Positions 43,820 to 53,560 are shown, counted from the stretch's first letter. The stretch is 64,000 bases of DNA from Xanthomonas sp. Leaf148 (GCF_001423585.1 NZ_LMOP01000008.1:318950-382949); one strand, 5' to 3'. The notes: generated from the sequence alone by a model not told the origin. Numbers and translations: made by a program.

Positions 43820-45340
43820 CTACGCCGCGCTGGCGGCAGTCAGTGCGCGATCCAGCTTGCGATAGCCGATCGCTTCGGTCAGGTGGCGTGTGGCAATGGT
43901 GGCGCTGTCGTCCAGATCGGCAATGGTGCGCGCCACGCGCAGGATGCGATGCATCGAGCGCGCGGACAGCTGCAGGTGCTCGATCGCACGTTCCAGCAGC
44001 AGTTGGTCGTCGTTGTGCAGCCGGCAATGGCGATCGGTGTCCGGCTGATCGAGTTGCGCATTGGGCAGCGCGCTGCGTGCGAGCTGGCGCTGCCGCGCGG
44101 CGACCACACGCGCACGCACGCTGGCGCTGTCTTCGCCCAGGTTGCCGCTGCGCAATGCCTGTGGCGGCAACCGCGGCACATCGACATGCAGGTCGATGCG
44201 GTCCAGCAGCGGCCCGGAGATGCGGCTGCGATAGCGGCGGATGCTGTCGCTGCTGCAGCGGCACCGCCCGCTGCCATCGCCTGCCCACCCGCAAGGACAT
44301 GGGTTCATCGCCGCCACCAGCTGAAACCGTGCCGGGAAATCCACACTACGCGCTGCCCGCGAGATGGTGACCAGACCCGATTCCAACGGCTCGCGCAGCA
44401 CCTCCAGCGTCTGTCGTTGCCACTCTGGAAGTTCATCCAGAAACAGCACACCGTTATGGGCCAGCGAGATCTCTCCGGGGCGCGGATGCGTGCCGCCGCC
44501 GACCAGGGCGACGGCGCTGGCGGTGTGATGAGGAGCGCGGTAGGGGCGCTGCCGCCAGCGGGCAAGGTCCAGTCCGCGGCCGCTGATGGAGGTAATTGCG
44601 GCAGTCTCCAGGGCTTCGGCTTCGCTGGCTTCCGGCAGCAGGCCAGGTAGGCGCGAGGCGAGCAGGGTCTTGCCGCATCCGGGGCTGCCGACCAGCAGCA
44701 GGTGATGGCCACCGGCTGCGGCGATCTCCAGTGCGCGGCGTGCGTGCGGCTGGCCACGCACGTCGGCCATGTCGGGCAGGGCACGTGCGCCCACCGCTGC
44801 CACCGCTAGCTCGGCAGCAGGCGCCTGCTGGGTGCCATTGAGGGCGGCGCAGACTTCCAGCAACGTGCGTGCGGTGAAAGCCTGGACGTGCCCGGCAATG
44901 GCGGCCTCGGCGCCATTGGCCAGCGGCACGATGAGCCGTCGCCCGGCTTGCGCGGCAGCCAGTGCAGCCGGCAGCACGCCATCGACGCCACGCAACTCGC
45001 CGGTCAGCGCGAGCTCGCCAATGAATTCGTAATCGGCCAGCGCCTGCCGGTCGATTTGCCCGCTGGCAGCCAGGATGCCGAGCGCGATCGGCAGATCGAA
45101 GCGGCCGCCGTCCTTGGGCAAATCCGCCGGCGCCAGATTGATGGTGATGCGCCGTGCCGGGAATTCGAACTGTGCGCACAGCAAAGCGGCTCGTACGCGT
45201 TCGCGCGATTCGCGCACCGCCGCCTCGGGTAAGCCCACGATCTGGGTGGAAGGAAGGCCGCCGGAGAGATGCACTTCCACCCTAACCTCAGGCGCGTGCA
45301 CCCCCACGCGGGCACGGCTGTGCACCAGCGCCAGACTCAT
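43820..45340 (-). CDS. comM: ComM/YifB-family Mg-chelatase-like ATPase
   Basis: The 506-residue AAA+ protein has an N-terminal LonC-like domain (VHLSGGLPSTQIVGLPE), a Walker A loop GSPGCGKTLLASRL near residue 215, Walker B FLDELPEW, a sensor region near REPLESG and a zinc-type cysteine group CPCGWAGDGSGRCRC, then a C-terminal lid. ComM is a hexameric helicase that drives branch migration during natural transformation and homologous recombination. The ATG at 45340 was chosen; the frame opens upstream inside ubiK. The genes are 13 bases apart. Confidence 0.92.
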   Translation of the reverse strand: MSLALVHSRARVGVHAPEVRVEVHLSGGLPSTQIVGLPEAAVRESRERVRAALLCAQFEFPARRITINLAPADLPKDGGRFDLPIALGILAASGQIDRQALADYEFIGELALTGELRGVDGVLPAALAAAQAGRRLIVPLANGAEAAIAGHVQAFTARTLLEVCAALNGTQQAPAAELAVAAVGARALPDMADVRGQPHARRALEIAAAGGHHLLLVGSPGCGKTLLASRLPGLLPEASEAEALETAAITSISGRGLDLARWRQRPYRAPHHTASAVALVGGGTHPRPGEISLAHNGVLFLDELPEWQRQTLEVLREPLESGLVTISRAARSVDFPARFQLVAAMNPCPCGWAGDGSGRCRCSSDSIRRYRSRISGPLLDRIDLHVDVPRLPPQALRSGNLGEDSASVRARVVAARQRQLARSALPNAQLDQPDTDRHCRLHNDDQLLLERAIEHLQLSARSMHRILRVARTIADLDDSATIATRHLTEAIGYRKLDRALTAASAA

Positions 45341-45353
45341 GGTGGAGGGCTCG

Positions 45354-45641
45354 TCAGGGGGTGTCGGAGGAGCCGGGCGCCGCACTGGGCGATGCGCCCG
45401 GTGCGCGCGCTTCCAGTGCGGCGACGGCCTGCTCCAGCGCGTCGAGTTTTTCGCGCGTGCGCAGCAGTACCGCGCGTTGCACATCGAATTCTTCGCGGGT
45501 GACCAGGTCGAGCTTGCCCAGGCCGGCCTGCAGTGCGCCCTTGAAGGTGCTCTGCAGTTCTTCGCGCGATTGGCGCAGGCCCGGCGGCACCAGGTCGCTG
45601 AGGCGGCGGGCGAGGTCGTCGAGCTGATTGAAATCGATCAT
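45354..45641 (-). CDS. ubiK: Ubiquinone biosynthesis accessory factor UbiK
   Basis: The 95-residue protein is of BMFP type: MIDFNQLDDLARRLSDLVPP at the start, an amphipathic helix, the motif LDLVTREEFDVQRAVLLRTREK and a C-terminal coiled coil with a disordered tail rich in A, P and S. UbiK with UbiJ helps membrane-associated ubiquinone synthesis. It is 13 bases upstream of comM, the order seen in many gamma-proteobacteria. Confidence 0.9.
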   Translation of the reverse strand: MIDFNQLDDLARRLSDLVPPGLRQSREELQSTFKGALQAGLGKLDLVTREEFDVQRAVLLRTREKLDALEQAVAALEARAPGASPSAAPGSSDTP

Positions 45642-45760
45642 GGTGTTCTCCGCAGGTCCGTAGGAAGCCTAGTGCAGGCCGGGACACACGGGACATCGGC
45701 AAGGCAGTCGGCAGGCGGTAAGGATAGTCCCATTCGGTTGTGGGCCGCGGTGACGGCGGC

Positions 45761-46312
<552 letters not shown>

Positions 46313-47075
46313 GGCCGTTCGCGCGGGGCGCCTCGATGTGGCGGCGCCTCTGCTGCGTGCTGAAAGATGCTCACGGCATTGACGCGCGCATCAGGGTTTT
46401 TTCAACGCTGACAGCGCATGCGCCGATCGATTGATGCGCTGGGCAAGGCCGTGTTGCAGGCAGAACGGAATGGCTGCAATGCGACTGTCACTGACGTAGC
46501 GTCGGCGTCCGCCGCATGCTGAAAGTTCTGGCGCTGTCGACGCGCGCATCAGGACTTCTGCGACGCCTACACCACGCGCGCCGATCGATTGATGCACGCG
46601 GCGATGACGCGTTAGGGGCAAAACGGAACGGTGGGGATAATTGCCGCGCGCCTGTCACGGTGGACCGCATGCGAGTCTGACTGCGCGACCGCTACATCCG
46701 ATGTTTCACGACTCAGGTCGGTTCCGGCGCCAGCGTGGCGTCTTGGCGGCTCTCGTCATGGCCCCCGCGCGCTGGTCGAGTGTCAGGTACGCCCATGCTT
46801 CATCTGGCGATATGGCCGTCTCGCCGTCGCTTGATGTGGACTCGCTGCTACCGCAACCATGGTCCTGACTAAGCCAATCGCCCCGCGTTTCATACCATTT
46901 CAATACCGCAGCTCATGGCCGGCGCGCCTAGTTCCTTTCGGTCCGGACGGCGCATTCGCTGGCAACAATCGCGGCCAAAACCAGGCTCGACCCTCCAAGA
47001 CCAAGCCACGCTTGTCGCCACGCAGCGACTTGCCTACTCTAGGCCGTAATACCATTCCAATACCGGAGTTCGGAC
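46313..47075. other. Long intergenic region with an approximate direct repeat
   Basis: Bases 46360-46445 and 46516-46600 share GCTGAAAG, GACGCGCGCATCAGG and GCGCCGATCGATTGATGC in the same order with spacing near 155. Nothing in 760 bases resembles a gene. The last 60 bases hold TAATACCATTCCAATACCGG and a similar block near 46890, a short CCATTTCAATACCG variant, just before the GH84 gene. Confidence 0.45.
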
Positions 47076-49046
47076 ATGAAGCGACGCAACAGGAAGTCGG
47101 GCTTGCGCCTGCTCTCGGTCTTGGTGGCAGTGGGGCTGGCCGCGCCTGCGCTGGCCGCGCCGGTCACCCAGCCGGCGCTGTTTCCGACCCCGGTATCGAT
47201 CGTGCTGGATGGGCAGACGATCAGCTTGGGCCGGTCGGTGGTGCTGGTCGTCGCGCCGGGCGCGGACCCGGCCTCGGTCGCGTTGGTGCGCAGCCTGCTC
47301 GGGTCGGCCGGCGTCAGCAAGATCGCGACCGCCTCGCGCCTGCCGACCACGTTCGATCGCCCGCATATCGTCATTGGCACCGGCGAGGCGGCGGTGGTGC
47401 GCGATGCACTGACGCGCAGCAAGGCCACGCAGGACACCCATACCGAAGGCTATACGTTGACCAGCGTTGCGCTGGGCGGCGGCAGCCTGATCACGCTGGC
47501 CGGACACGACAGCGATGGCCTGTTCCATGCCGTGCAGACCCTGCGTCAGTTGCTCGAGCGGCCGGCCATCCCGGCGCTGGTCATCCAGGATTACCCGGCC
47601 ATGCCGATCCGCGGCACGATCGAAGGTTTTTACGGTGCGCCGTGGTCGATGGCCGACCGCAGCAAGCACATCGATTTTCTGGCGCGCACCAAGGCCAACA
47701 CCTACATCTACAGCCCCAAGGACGACCCGTACGCGCGCGACCGTTGGCGCGATCCGTACCCCAAAGCGACCTTGAAGGCGCTGGGCACGTTGGCGGCCAC
47801 CGCCAAGCGCAACCATGTCGATTTCGTCTATGCGATTTCGCCCGGGCCAAGTGTGTGTTTTTCCGATCCGGCCGATGCCAAGGCGTTGCTGCGCAAGTTC
47901 GATGCGTTCCGCGCGCTGGGCGTGCGCAGCTTCTATGTGGCGTTGGACGATATCGAATACACCAAGTGGAACTGCGAGCGCGACAAGACCACCTTCGGCG
48001 AGTCCGGTGCGCAGGCGGCGGGCATCGCGCAGTCGCATCTGCTCAATCTGGTGCAGGCCGATCTGGTCGCCCGCCACGATGCTGCGTCGGAGCTGATCAT
48101 GGTGCCGACCGAGTATTACGACGCCAAGGAAAGCCCGTACAAGGAAGCGCTGCGCAAGCATCTGGACCCGAAGGTCGTGGTGCAGTGGACCGGCACCGAC
48201 GTGGTGCCGCCGGCCATTTCCATCCCGGATGCGCGCGCGGCGACTAAGGCATTCGGGCGCAAGACGTTGCTGTGGGACAACTACCCGGTCAACGATTTCG
48301 AAACTTCCGCCGGGCGCTTGCTGATGGCGCCGTATGCGCGCCGCGAGGCCGGGCTGTCGGCTGAACTGTCCGGCATCGTCTCCAACCCGATGAACCAGGA
48401 AGTGCCCAGCCGCGTCGCGGTGATGGGGCTGACTGCGTTCGCCTGGAACGACAAAGGCTACGACGCGCAGCGCACCTGGCATGCGGCAGCGCGCGATCTG
48501 GCCGGTGGCGATGCGCGCGTGACGGCAGCATTGCTGACCTTCTTCGACACCCAGCATCTGGCGCCCACCTTCGGGAGCCAGCCGTGGCAGGAGCAGGCGC
48601 CGCGTCTGAAGGCCGTGCTCGACCAGGTGCGCGAGGCGATCGCGTTGGGCGATGCCACGGCGCGTACTCAGGCCATTGCAACGCTGGCGCGCACCGCCGA
48701 CGACATCGCCGCCGCGCCGCAGATCATTCGCGACGGCGTGGCCGACAAGGGCTTTGCCGAGCAATCGCGCCCCTGGCTCGACGCGATGGAAAGCTGGGGC
48801 CGCGCGCTGCAGCAGACCGCCGCCGGCCTGGATGCCGCCAATCGCGGCGATACCGCAGCGCCGGCGTTGTTTGCCGATGCTGCCGCAGTGGCCGCCAAGG
48901 CCGCGGCCGTCCCCTCGATTCCCGGCGCCACGCGCTTCGGTGGGCCGGTCAAGATTGCCGATGGGGTGCTCGACCGCTTCGTGGCAGACGCACCGACGCT
49001 GATCGCCTACAAGGTGCCAGTCGGATCGGCAGCGGTAGAGCACTGA
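47076..49046 (+). CDS. Secreted GH84-type beta-N-acetylglucosaminidase
   Basis: The 656-residue protein has a signal peptide (basic MKRRNRK, hydrophobic run, cleavage near ALA-AP), an N-terminal GH-type alpha/beta domain to about 165, and a TIM barrel from about 175 to 470. The catalytic Asp pair typical of GH84 (as in NagJ and human O-GlcNAcase) is Asp291-Asp292 in YVALDDIEYTK. IRGTIEGFYGAPWS marks the barrel start, and TGTDVVPP and LWDNYPVND are other active-site loops. A C-terminal helical region follows. It should remove terminal GlcNAc in the periplasm or outside, perhaps from plant glycoproteins, peptidoglycan or chitin pieces. Confidence 0.85.
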   Translation: MKRRNRKSGLRLLSVLVAVGLAAPALAAPVTQPALFPTPVSIVLDGQTISLGRSVVLVVAPGADPASVALVRSLLGSAGVSKIATASRLPTTFDRPHIVIGTGEAAVVRDALTRSKATQDTHTEGYTLTSVALGGGSLITLAGHDSDGLFHAVQTLRQLLERPAIPALVIQDYPAMPIRGTIEGFYGAPWSMADRSKHIDFLARTKANTYIYSPKDDPYARDRWRDPYPKATLKALGTLAATAKRNHVDFVYAISPGPSVCFSDPADAKALLRKFDAFRALGVRSFYVALDDIEYTKWNCERDKTTFGESGAQAAGIAQSHLLNLVQADLVARHDAASELIMVPTEYYDAKESPYKEALRKHLDPKVVVQWTGTDVVPPAISIPDARAATKAFGRKTLLWDNYPVNDFETSAGRLLMAPYARREAGLSAELSGIVSNPMNQEVPSRVAVMGLTAFAWNDKGYDAQRTWHAAARDLAGGDARVTAALLTFFDTQHLAPTFGSQPWQEQAPRLKAVLDQVREAIALGDATARTQAIATLARTADDIAAAPQIIRDGVADKGFAEQSRPWLDAMESWGRALQQTAAGLDAANRGDTAAPALFADAAAVAAKAAAVPSIPGATRFGGPVKIADGVLDRFVADAPTLIAYKVPVGSAAVEH

Positions 49047-49062
49047 CGGCGCTGCGGGCGAT

Positions 49063-49208
49063 TAAGAGTAGCCAACAACACGACTGTGCTCACCGCCAGG
49101 CGGACGTGGCCGCTGCGCGGTGCGGCATATGCCACTTGGATACTCGGTGCTCCGCGCCATAAGCAGCTACCTGACGACTGCACGCCAGGTTTTGTGAGCC
49201 GCTCTTAG
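49063..49208. repeat. MITE-like element
   Basis: The ends TAAGAGTAGCCAACAACAC and GGTTTTGTGAGCCGCTCTTA form inverted repeats. The interior shares CACCGCCAGGCGGAC, GTGCGGCAT and CTGACGACTGC with 45761-45908. It lies between the GH84 and kinase genes, convergent, just past both stop codons. Confidence 0.7.
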
Positions 49209-49212
49209 GTGT

Positions 49213-49869
49213 TTACGCGTCGCGTTTGAGGCGGCGATACAGCCGCGTCCAGCCACCGCGCAGGCCACGCACCCAGCCCGGCTCGGCGCTGCGTGCGGCC
49301 TCGTCGGCGGTGGGTGCGATACCGGCCAGGCGCTGGCGCATCTTCTGGAAATTGGCCACGTCGCTGCGTTGCAGTTGGCGTGCCACCGTGCCGCGCCGCA
49401 GCCAGCGCGGGATCCGCCACGCCGAGGTGAAATCGATCAGCACCGGCACCCCGGCACTGACCACCACGTTGGTGCCGTGCAGATCGTTGTGGGTGATGCC
49501 GAACGCATGCAGGCGACGCAGCGCCTGCTGCAATTGCTGGAAGACCTCCTGGCCCACCACCGCACTGGCGCTGAGCGTGTCGCCGGGAATGAACTCCATC
49601 CCCAGCGCCAGGCCGCCCAACGTACCGAGCAGGGCCGGGGCATGCCGCCAGCCGTGCAGGCGGCGCAGCATGCGCGCTTCATGGTGAACCATCAGCCGGG
49701 CGATGGGTGCCAGCAGCGTGCGGCGATAACGGCCGTAGTCCTTGACCACGGCCAGTTGCCCGTCCAGATGGGTGCGGTAGACGTTGGGCTCGAGCAGCCG
49801 TGTGCCCTGTTTGAGCAACACGGGAGTGACGAGCTGCAGGCTGGACACATCCAGCGGTTGGTAATGCAT
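49213..49869 (-). CDS. RIO/LPS-kinase-like small kinase
   Basis: The 218-residue protein has a minimal protein-kinase-like fold. Features are an ATP-binding lysine in LAVVKDYGRY, the catalytic loop HNDLHGTNVVV with Asp (HxDxHxxN, with the usual Asn) and a metal-binding Asp in VLIDFTSAW. This resembles KdkA/RfaP-type lipopolysaccharide core kinases and RIO-like enzymes. The substrate is unknown; phosphorylation of the lipopolysaccharide core or a sugar is likely. The start at 49869 leads directly into the fold. A dyad lies upstream. Confidence 0.75.
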   Translation of the reverse strand: MHYQPLDVSSLQLVTPVLLKQGTRLLEPNVYRTHLDGQLAVVKDYGRYRRTLLAPIARLMVHHEARMLRRLHGWRHAPALLGTLGGLALGMEFIPGDTLSASAVVGQEVFQQLQQALRRLHAFGITHNDLHGTNVVVSAGVPVLIDFTSAWRIPRWLRRGTVARQLQRSDVANFQKMRQRLAGIAPTADEAARSAEPGWVRGLRGGWTRLYRRLKRDA

Positions 49870-49979
49870 GACAGTTCTCCGGACCCTGGCGGCGCGGAGG
49901 TGTCACGCGTGACGCAGGTCCAAGGGGATCACAAGGGATCGGGACCACACAATTTTAGAACTTGCGAGTATTGAAATTA

Positions 49980-49996
49980 CATTTGTTTAACAAATG
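49980..49996. promoter_or_regulatory. Perfect AT-rich palindrome upstream of the kinase gene
   Basis: CATTTGTT-T-AACAAATG is a perfect 8-bp dyad in an AT-rich patch (49945-50000), about 110 bases before the kinase start on the minus strand. It may be an operator or part of a promoter. The regulator is unknown. Confidence 0.45.
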
Positions 49997-50470
49997 AAAT
50001 GTTCCGGACATGGAACGCCCTTGCAATTCAGTCGGTTGAAGCGCTCAGTTCCTTCCAAAATCACTGGGCTGCCGCGCGCTGCGGAAGCGCCACTCCGCAA
50101 GTGCCGGCACGTGCGACATAGCCGCCCAGTCGCCATCCGCGCGAGACCGGGACGGGAGGTGGCGATCGGTTGGCGGGGTTGTCGGCCTCGGTTTGGAACA
50201 CGTCAAAGCCGCACTCCGGCGGACCGTCTGTCGACGCGCGTCTCAGCGCTTCTTGACAGGCAATGAGACTCCAGACACTGTGCGCGCTGCGGTCAGGGGG
50301 CTGCATCACGCGCGCGTCGCGCACATCCACGCCGATGTGCCACGGCCGGTGCCTTGGGCAGTGCAGTGATGCGGGGACGCTCCCGGAAAGATGACGGCAA
50401 CTGCGCCACTTCCAGACGCCGTCGGGTCCGCCTGCGTGCGCACGGATGCGGGAACGAGGGAGGATCACTC
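49997..50470. other. Intergenic region before the beta-barrel gene
   Basis: No gene was recognised in about 470 bases. Frames here are shadows. The promoter for the outer-membrane protein gene is expected near its end. Confidence 0.3.
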
Positions 50471-51295
50471 ATGGGGAATGCGATGAAAAAGACTGCAACA
50501 CTGCTGTTGGCCTGCACGGCACTTGGCGTCACGGCACAGGCCTCGGCGCAATCGTTGTCGCGCGGCTGGGATAGCTACCGGAAACAGCAAACGCAACCGC
50601 AGGCAGGCACGCAGGGCAACTCTGCACCGGCCGCGCCGCTGTCGCGGCCCTCGCACGCCGGCAACGGCGGCGCTCCGACGGCCGTCGGTGGAAGCGGAAG
50701 CGCAAATGTGGCCGAGGAGACTGGCGGATTTGCCACCGTCACGACGCAGACGCCTGCGGTGGATGCGCCGCCTGCACCGGCCTATGTGCCGCCAATGCGG
50801 CGCGAAGAGGATCAACGTCTGAAGAGCGGCGTTTTTCTGGGCGTGCAGGGCGGTCAGGGCAAAGTGTACGAAGGCATCGACCAAGACATGCTCGGCTTCA
50901 ACGCAGGCTATCGTTGGAGGGCGGGTCCGGCGACGCTGGTCGGCATTGAGGCGGCAGTTGGGAAGCTGGCCCGTATCAGTGATCACGACGGCGCCTACGT
51001 CCCTAGCGTTGAGTTCGGAAGTCTGGGCGCCATGGCACGTTTCAACTTTGGCGACAGTCCACTGTTCGCCGTGGTGCGCCTAGGCTACTGGTCGGCCAAC
51101 TCCAATGGCGAATCCAATGAACGGGTTTCCGGCGGGTATGCCGGTGCCGGATTAGGCGTAGATATTGGCCGGCATGCGAGTTTGAGCGTGCTCTATACGA
51201 ACTATCTTTATGCCAACGACTACTACGATTCCGACGAAGACATCACCATCAATCGCGCCGATGTGTTCAACGTCGGCGCCGAGGTCCGCTTCTGA
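50471..51295 (+). CDS. Outer-membrane beta-barrel protein
   Basis: The 274-residue protein has a signal peptide (MGNAMKKTATLLLACTALG, cleaved after ASA), a linker rich in Q, P and G to about residue 110, and a C-terminal beta barrel of the OmpA/porin-like 8-strand type. Alternating hydrophobic strands (VFLGVQGGQGKVYEG to the end) finish with FNVGAEVRF, a final aromatic residue typical of outer-membrane proteins. The ATG at 50471 has GGGAGG upstream; 50483 is an alternative. It is followed by a terminator and is transcribed alone. Confidence 0.8.
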   Translation: MGNAMKKTATLLLACTALGVTAQASAQSLSRGWDSYRKQQTQPQAGTQGNSAPAAPLSRPSHAGNGGAPTAVGGSGSANVAEETGGFATVTTQTPAVDAPPAPAYVPPMRREEDQRLKSGVFLGVQGGQGKVYEGIDQDMLGFNAGYRWRAGPATLVGIEAAVGKLARISDHDGAYVPSVEFGSLGAMARFNFGDSPLFAVVRLGYWSANSNGESNERVSGGYAGAGLGVDIGRHASLSVLYTNYLYANDYYDSDEDITINRADVFNVGAEVRF

Positions 51296-51310
51296 GTGAA
51301 GTGGATGCTC

Positions 51311-51344
51311 GCAAAAGGGCGGACGGCAACGTCCGCTCTTTTGC
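51311..51344 (+). terminator. Terminator of the beta-barrel gene
   Basis: A 15-bp stem GCAAAAGGGCGGACG (51311-51325) and CGTCCGCTCTTTTGC (51330-51344) with one G-U pair and a GCAA loop lies 15 bases after the stop codon. A TTTT run is built into the stem. Confidence 0.85.
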
Positions 51345-51485
51345 GTTCCGGCGACGCATCCTGACAGCGATATCTGGACACGCGTAGCACGCGTGCCTCA
51401 CCTAGCCAGCCTGCGTTGCAGAGGCGTCCATGCAGCTTGCTGTAGTGTCGTGCGCAACGCGGTGATCAGCCGGTGGTGAGAGCAG

Positions 51486-52091
51486 ATGAACGCAGTGGCG
51501 CAGTTGTTGACAGACGAACAGGACCCGGTGGCCGCCGGCAAGATCCTGCCCAAGGTGACCGAGCTGCTGACCGCAGACGAGCAGGTCGCCTATCTCGGGA
51601 TCCAGAAAAAGATGGTGATGAATCTGTCGCCCGATGCGGTGGTGCTGACCAACCGTCGATTCATCGTGGTGCGACCAACCCTGTTTGGCATGACGTTCCA
51701 GGATTTCCCGTGGCGCGACGTCCAGGATGTGCACCTGAGCGAGCAAATGCTGGGCGCCACCATCACCTGCCGCACCGTGCAAGGCCGTATTGCGGCGATC
51801 GACAGCCTGCCCAAGCGGCAGGCGCGACGCATCTACGCCTACGCCCAGCAGGTGGAAGAGGTGGCCTACGAAAAACGTCAGCAGCTGGAAATCGAAAAAC
51901 TGCGCGTGGCGGCCGGTGGCGTGGTGGTGCATGCGCCGCCAGCGCACCTGCAAGCGTCCCCGGCAGCGCAACCGCCGGCGATGGACGACCCGGTGCAGGT
52001 GCTGGGCAAGTTGAAGCAATTGCTGGATGCCGGGCTGGTCACCCAGCAGGAATTTGATGCCAAGAAGGCCGAGGTATTGGCGCGGCTATGA
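51486..52091 (+). CDS. PH-domain protein with C-terminal SHOCT
   Basis: The 201-residue cytosolic protein has a bacterial PH-like domain at about 25-120 (VLTNRRFIVVRPTLFGMTFQ and FPWRDVQDVHLSEQMLGATI). A helical stretch follows, then a SHOCT motif at the end (LGKLKQLLDAGLVTQQEFDA, ending KKAEVLARL). SHOCT is a short tail found on many unrelated bacterial domains and thought to aid assembly. The function of this combination is unknown. The ATG at 51486 has GAGAGCAG nearby, an average ribosome site. Confidence 0.8.
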   Translation: MNAVAQLLTDEQDPVAAGKILPKVTELLTADEQVAYLGIQKKMVMNLSPDAVVLTNRRFIVVRPTLFGMTFQDFPWRDVQDVHLSEQMLGATITCRTVQGRIAAIDSLPKRQARRIYAYAQQVEEVAYEKRQQLEIEKLRVAAGGVVVHAPPAHLQASPAAQPPAMDDPVQVLGKLKQLLDAGLVTQQEFDAKKAEVLARL

Positions 52092-52474
52092 GCTGCGTGC
52101 TCTGCGCGCACGCTTGATCGGATACGCGAGGCCGCCTGTGTAAGCCTAGAAGCGGCTGATAGAAAGTAGCCGGCGTGATGTGGAAACGGACGGCGCACTC
52201 GGAACCGGCCTGGACGCACGGCAGAGACCGATTGCGCGCGACGAACGCGCCGGCCTGCCGGTGAGCGCAGCAGTGTTGTCATCCGCGCTTCGTCGCGCCG
52301 CTGCGCTGGCGCAATGCAGTGCGCTCAACCGTCGGTGCAACGGTTGCCTCATCGCAACGATCTTCCCACCAGCGCAGCCAGGTGTGGCAGCGCCGTCATC
52401 GAAGCGATGGCTGCGGATCGTGTAATCAACCACCACCGCAAGCGCAATGCCGCGCTCGCGGTGGTCGGGCTGCC
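52092..52474. other. Intergenic region, convergent, degenerate repeat
   Basis: About 380 bases between convergent genes. Bases 52170-52300 faintly resemble the dispersed element (GGCGCACTCGGAACCGG). No gene was recognised. Confidence 0.3.
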
Positions 52475-53332
52475 TTACTCGCCCAGCGCCTTGGCCACGA
52501 ACGGCGGTGACACCAGCACGCCGGTATGCAGGTGGGCGGTGTAATACAGCGTGTCGAAGCCCTTGGCCTGCGCATCGGCCTGGCGGAAAGCGAAGTCGGC
52601 CTTGGGCTGCTTGCTGGCCATGGTCACGCTCCACCAGCCGGTGGGGTAGCACGGCTGCGGGAACGGCAGGGTCTTGAACGACTGGAAGCCGGCCTTGCCC
52701 ATTTCGGTGCGCATTTCGTTGATCAGGTCCAGCAGCGCCAGCGGCGATTCGGACTGCTGCACCAGGATGCCGTCGTCCTTCAGCGCCCTGAAGCAGCTGT
52801 CGTAGAACGCCTTGTTGAACAGGCCTTCGGCCGGGCCCACCGGGTCGGTGGAATCGACGATCACGATGTCCACGCTGCCGGCCGGGCAATTGGCCATGTA
52901 GGCCACGCCATCGTCGAACAACAGCTCGGCGCGTGCGTCGTGGTTGGAGTCGCACAACTCGGGGAAATACTTCTCCGACATGCGTGTGACCTGCTCATCG
53001 ATATCGCACTGGGTGGCGCTTTCCACGCCCGGGTGCTTGAGCACCTCGCGCAGCGTGCCGCAGTCGCCGCCGCCGATGATCACCACGCGCTTGGGCGCGG
53101 CGTGGGTGAACAACGCCGGGTGGCTGATCATCTCGTGATAGAAGAAATTGTCGCGGGTGGTGAGCATCACCGCGCCGTCGATGAGCATCAGCTTGCCCCA
53201 ATCGGTGGTCTGGTAGATCTCGATCTTCTGGAACGGGGACTGCACCTCGTCCAGCTTGCCGCTGATGCGAAAACCAATCGCCGAGCCGGTCGGCTGGAAG
53301 TGTTCGATGTACCAGTTGTCGTTGGCGCTCAT
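52475..53332 (-). CDS. speE: Spermidine synthase
   Basis: The 285-residue enzyme has the SpeE pattern: an N-terminal beta hairpin domain (FRISGKLDEVQSPFQKIEIY), the SAM-binding GGGDCGTLREVLKH near residue 83, DIDEQV, and the putrescine aminopropyltransferase motif DDGVAYM and IVDSTDPVGPAEGLF. It moves an aminopropyl group from decarboxylated SAM to putrescine. Its gene is divergent from speA, which makes agmatine for putrescine, so the two form one polyamine locus. The ATG at 53332 has AGGA 9 nt upstream. Confidence 0.93.
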   Translation of the reverse strand: MSANDNWYIEHFQPTGSAIGFRISGKLDEVQSPFQKIEIYQTTDWGKLMLIDGAVMLTTRDNFFYHEMISHPALFTHAAPKRVVIIGGGDCGTLREVLKHPGVESATQCDIDEQVTRMSEKYFPELCDSNHDARAELLFDDGVAYMANCPAGSVDIVIVDSTDPVGPAEGLFNKAFYDSCFRALKDDGILVQQSESPLALLDLINEMRTEMGKAGFQSFKTLPFPQPCYPTGWWSVTMASKQPKADFAFRQADAQAKGFDTLYYTAHLHTGVLVSPPFVAKALGE

Positions 53333-53344
53333 GCAAAGTCCTAA

Positions 53345-53475
53345 AAGAAGGGGCTGTCCCTGCTCCCACCGGGAGAAGGTGGCGCAAAGCGCCGGATGAG
53401 GGGAGGGCGCAGCCGCGTGCAGCCAAACTGCGCGGCGGCCGACCCCGCAGACCACCCCGCTCCAGCAGGAGAGGG
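53345..53475. repeat. REP-like hairpin in the speE leader
   Basis: CTCCCACCGGGAGAAGGTGGCGC (53369-53391) and the CTCCAGCAGGAGAG motif (53461-53474) are relatives of the repeat units at 22226-22905. They lie within the transcribed leader of speE, if the divergent promoters are placed correctly. Confidence 0.5.
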
Positions 53476-53492
53476 GCGTGAAGTCGGCGCGG

Positions 53493-53528
53493 ATTGTAAC
53501 GGACCGTCTGCATGTCAGGCGTTACAAT
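53493..53528. promoter_or_regulatory. Divergent promoter palindrome between speE and speA
   Basis: ATTGTAACG (53493-53501) and CGTTACAAT (53520-53528) are a perfect 9-bp inverted repeat, 18 bases apart. Each arm reads TACAAT, a -10-like hexamer, on the strand of the gene it faces. That suggests back-to-back promoters or an operator shared by both genes. Confidence 0.55.
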
Positions 53529-53560
53529 TCACGCCCTTTTGCCCCTGCCGAGACAACGAA

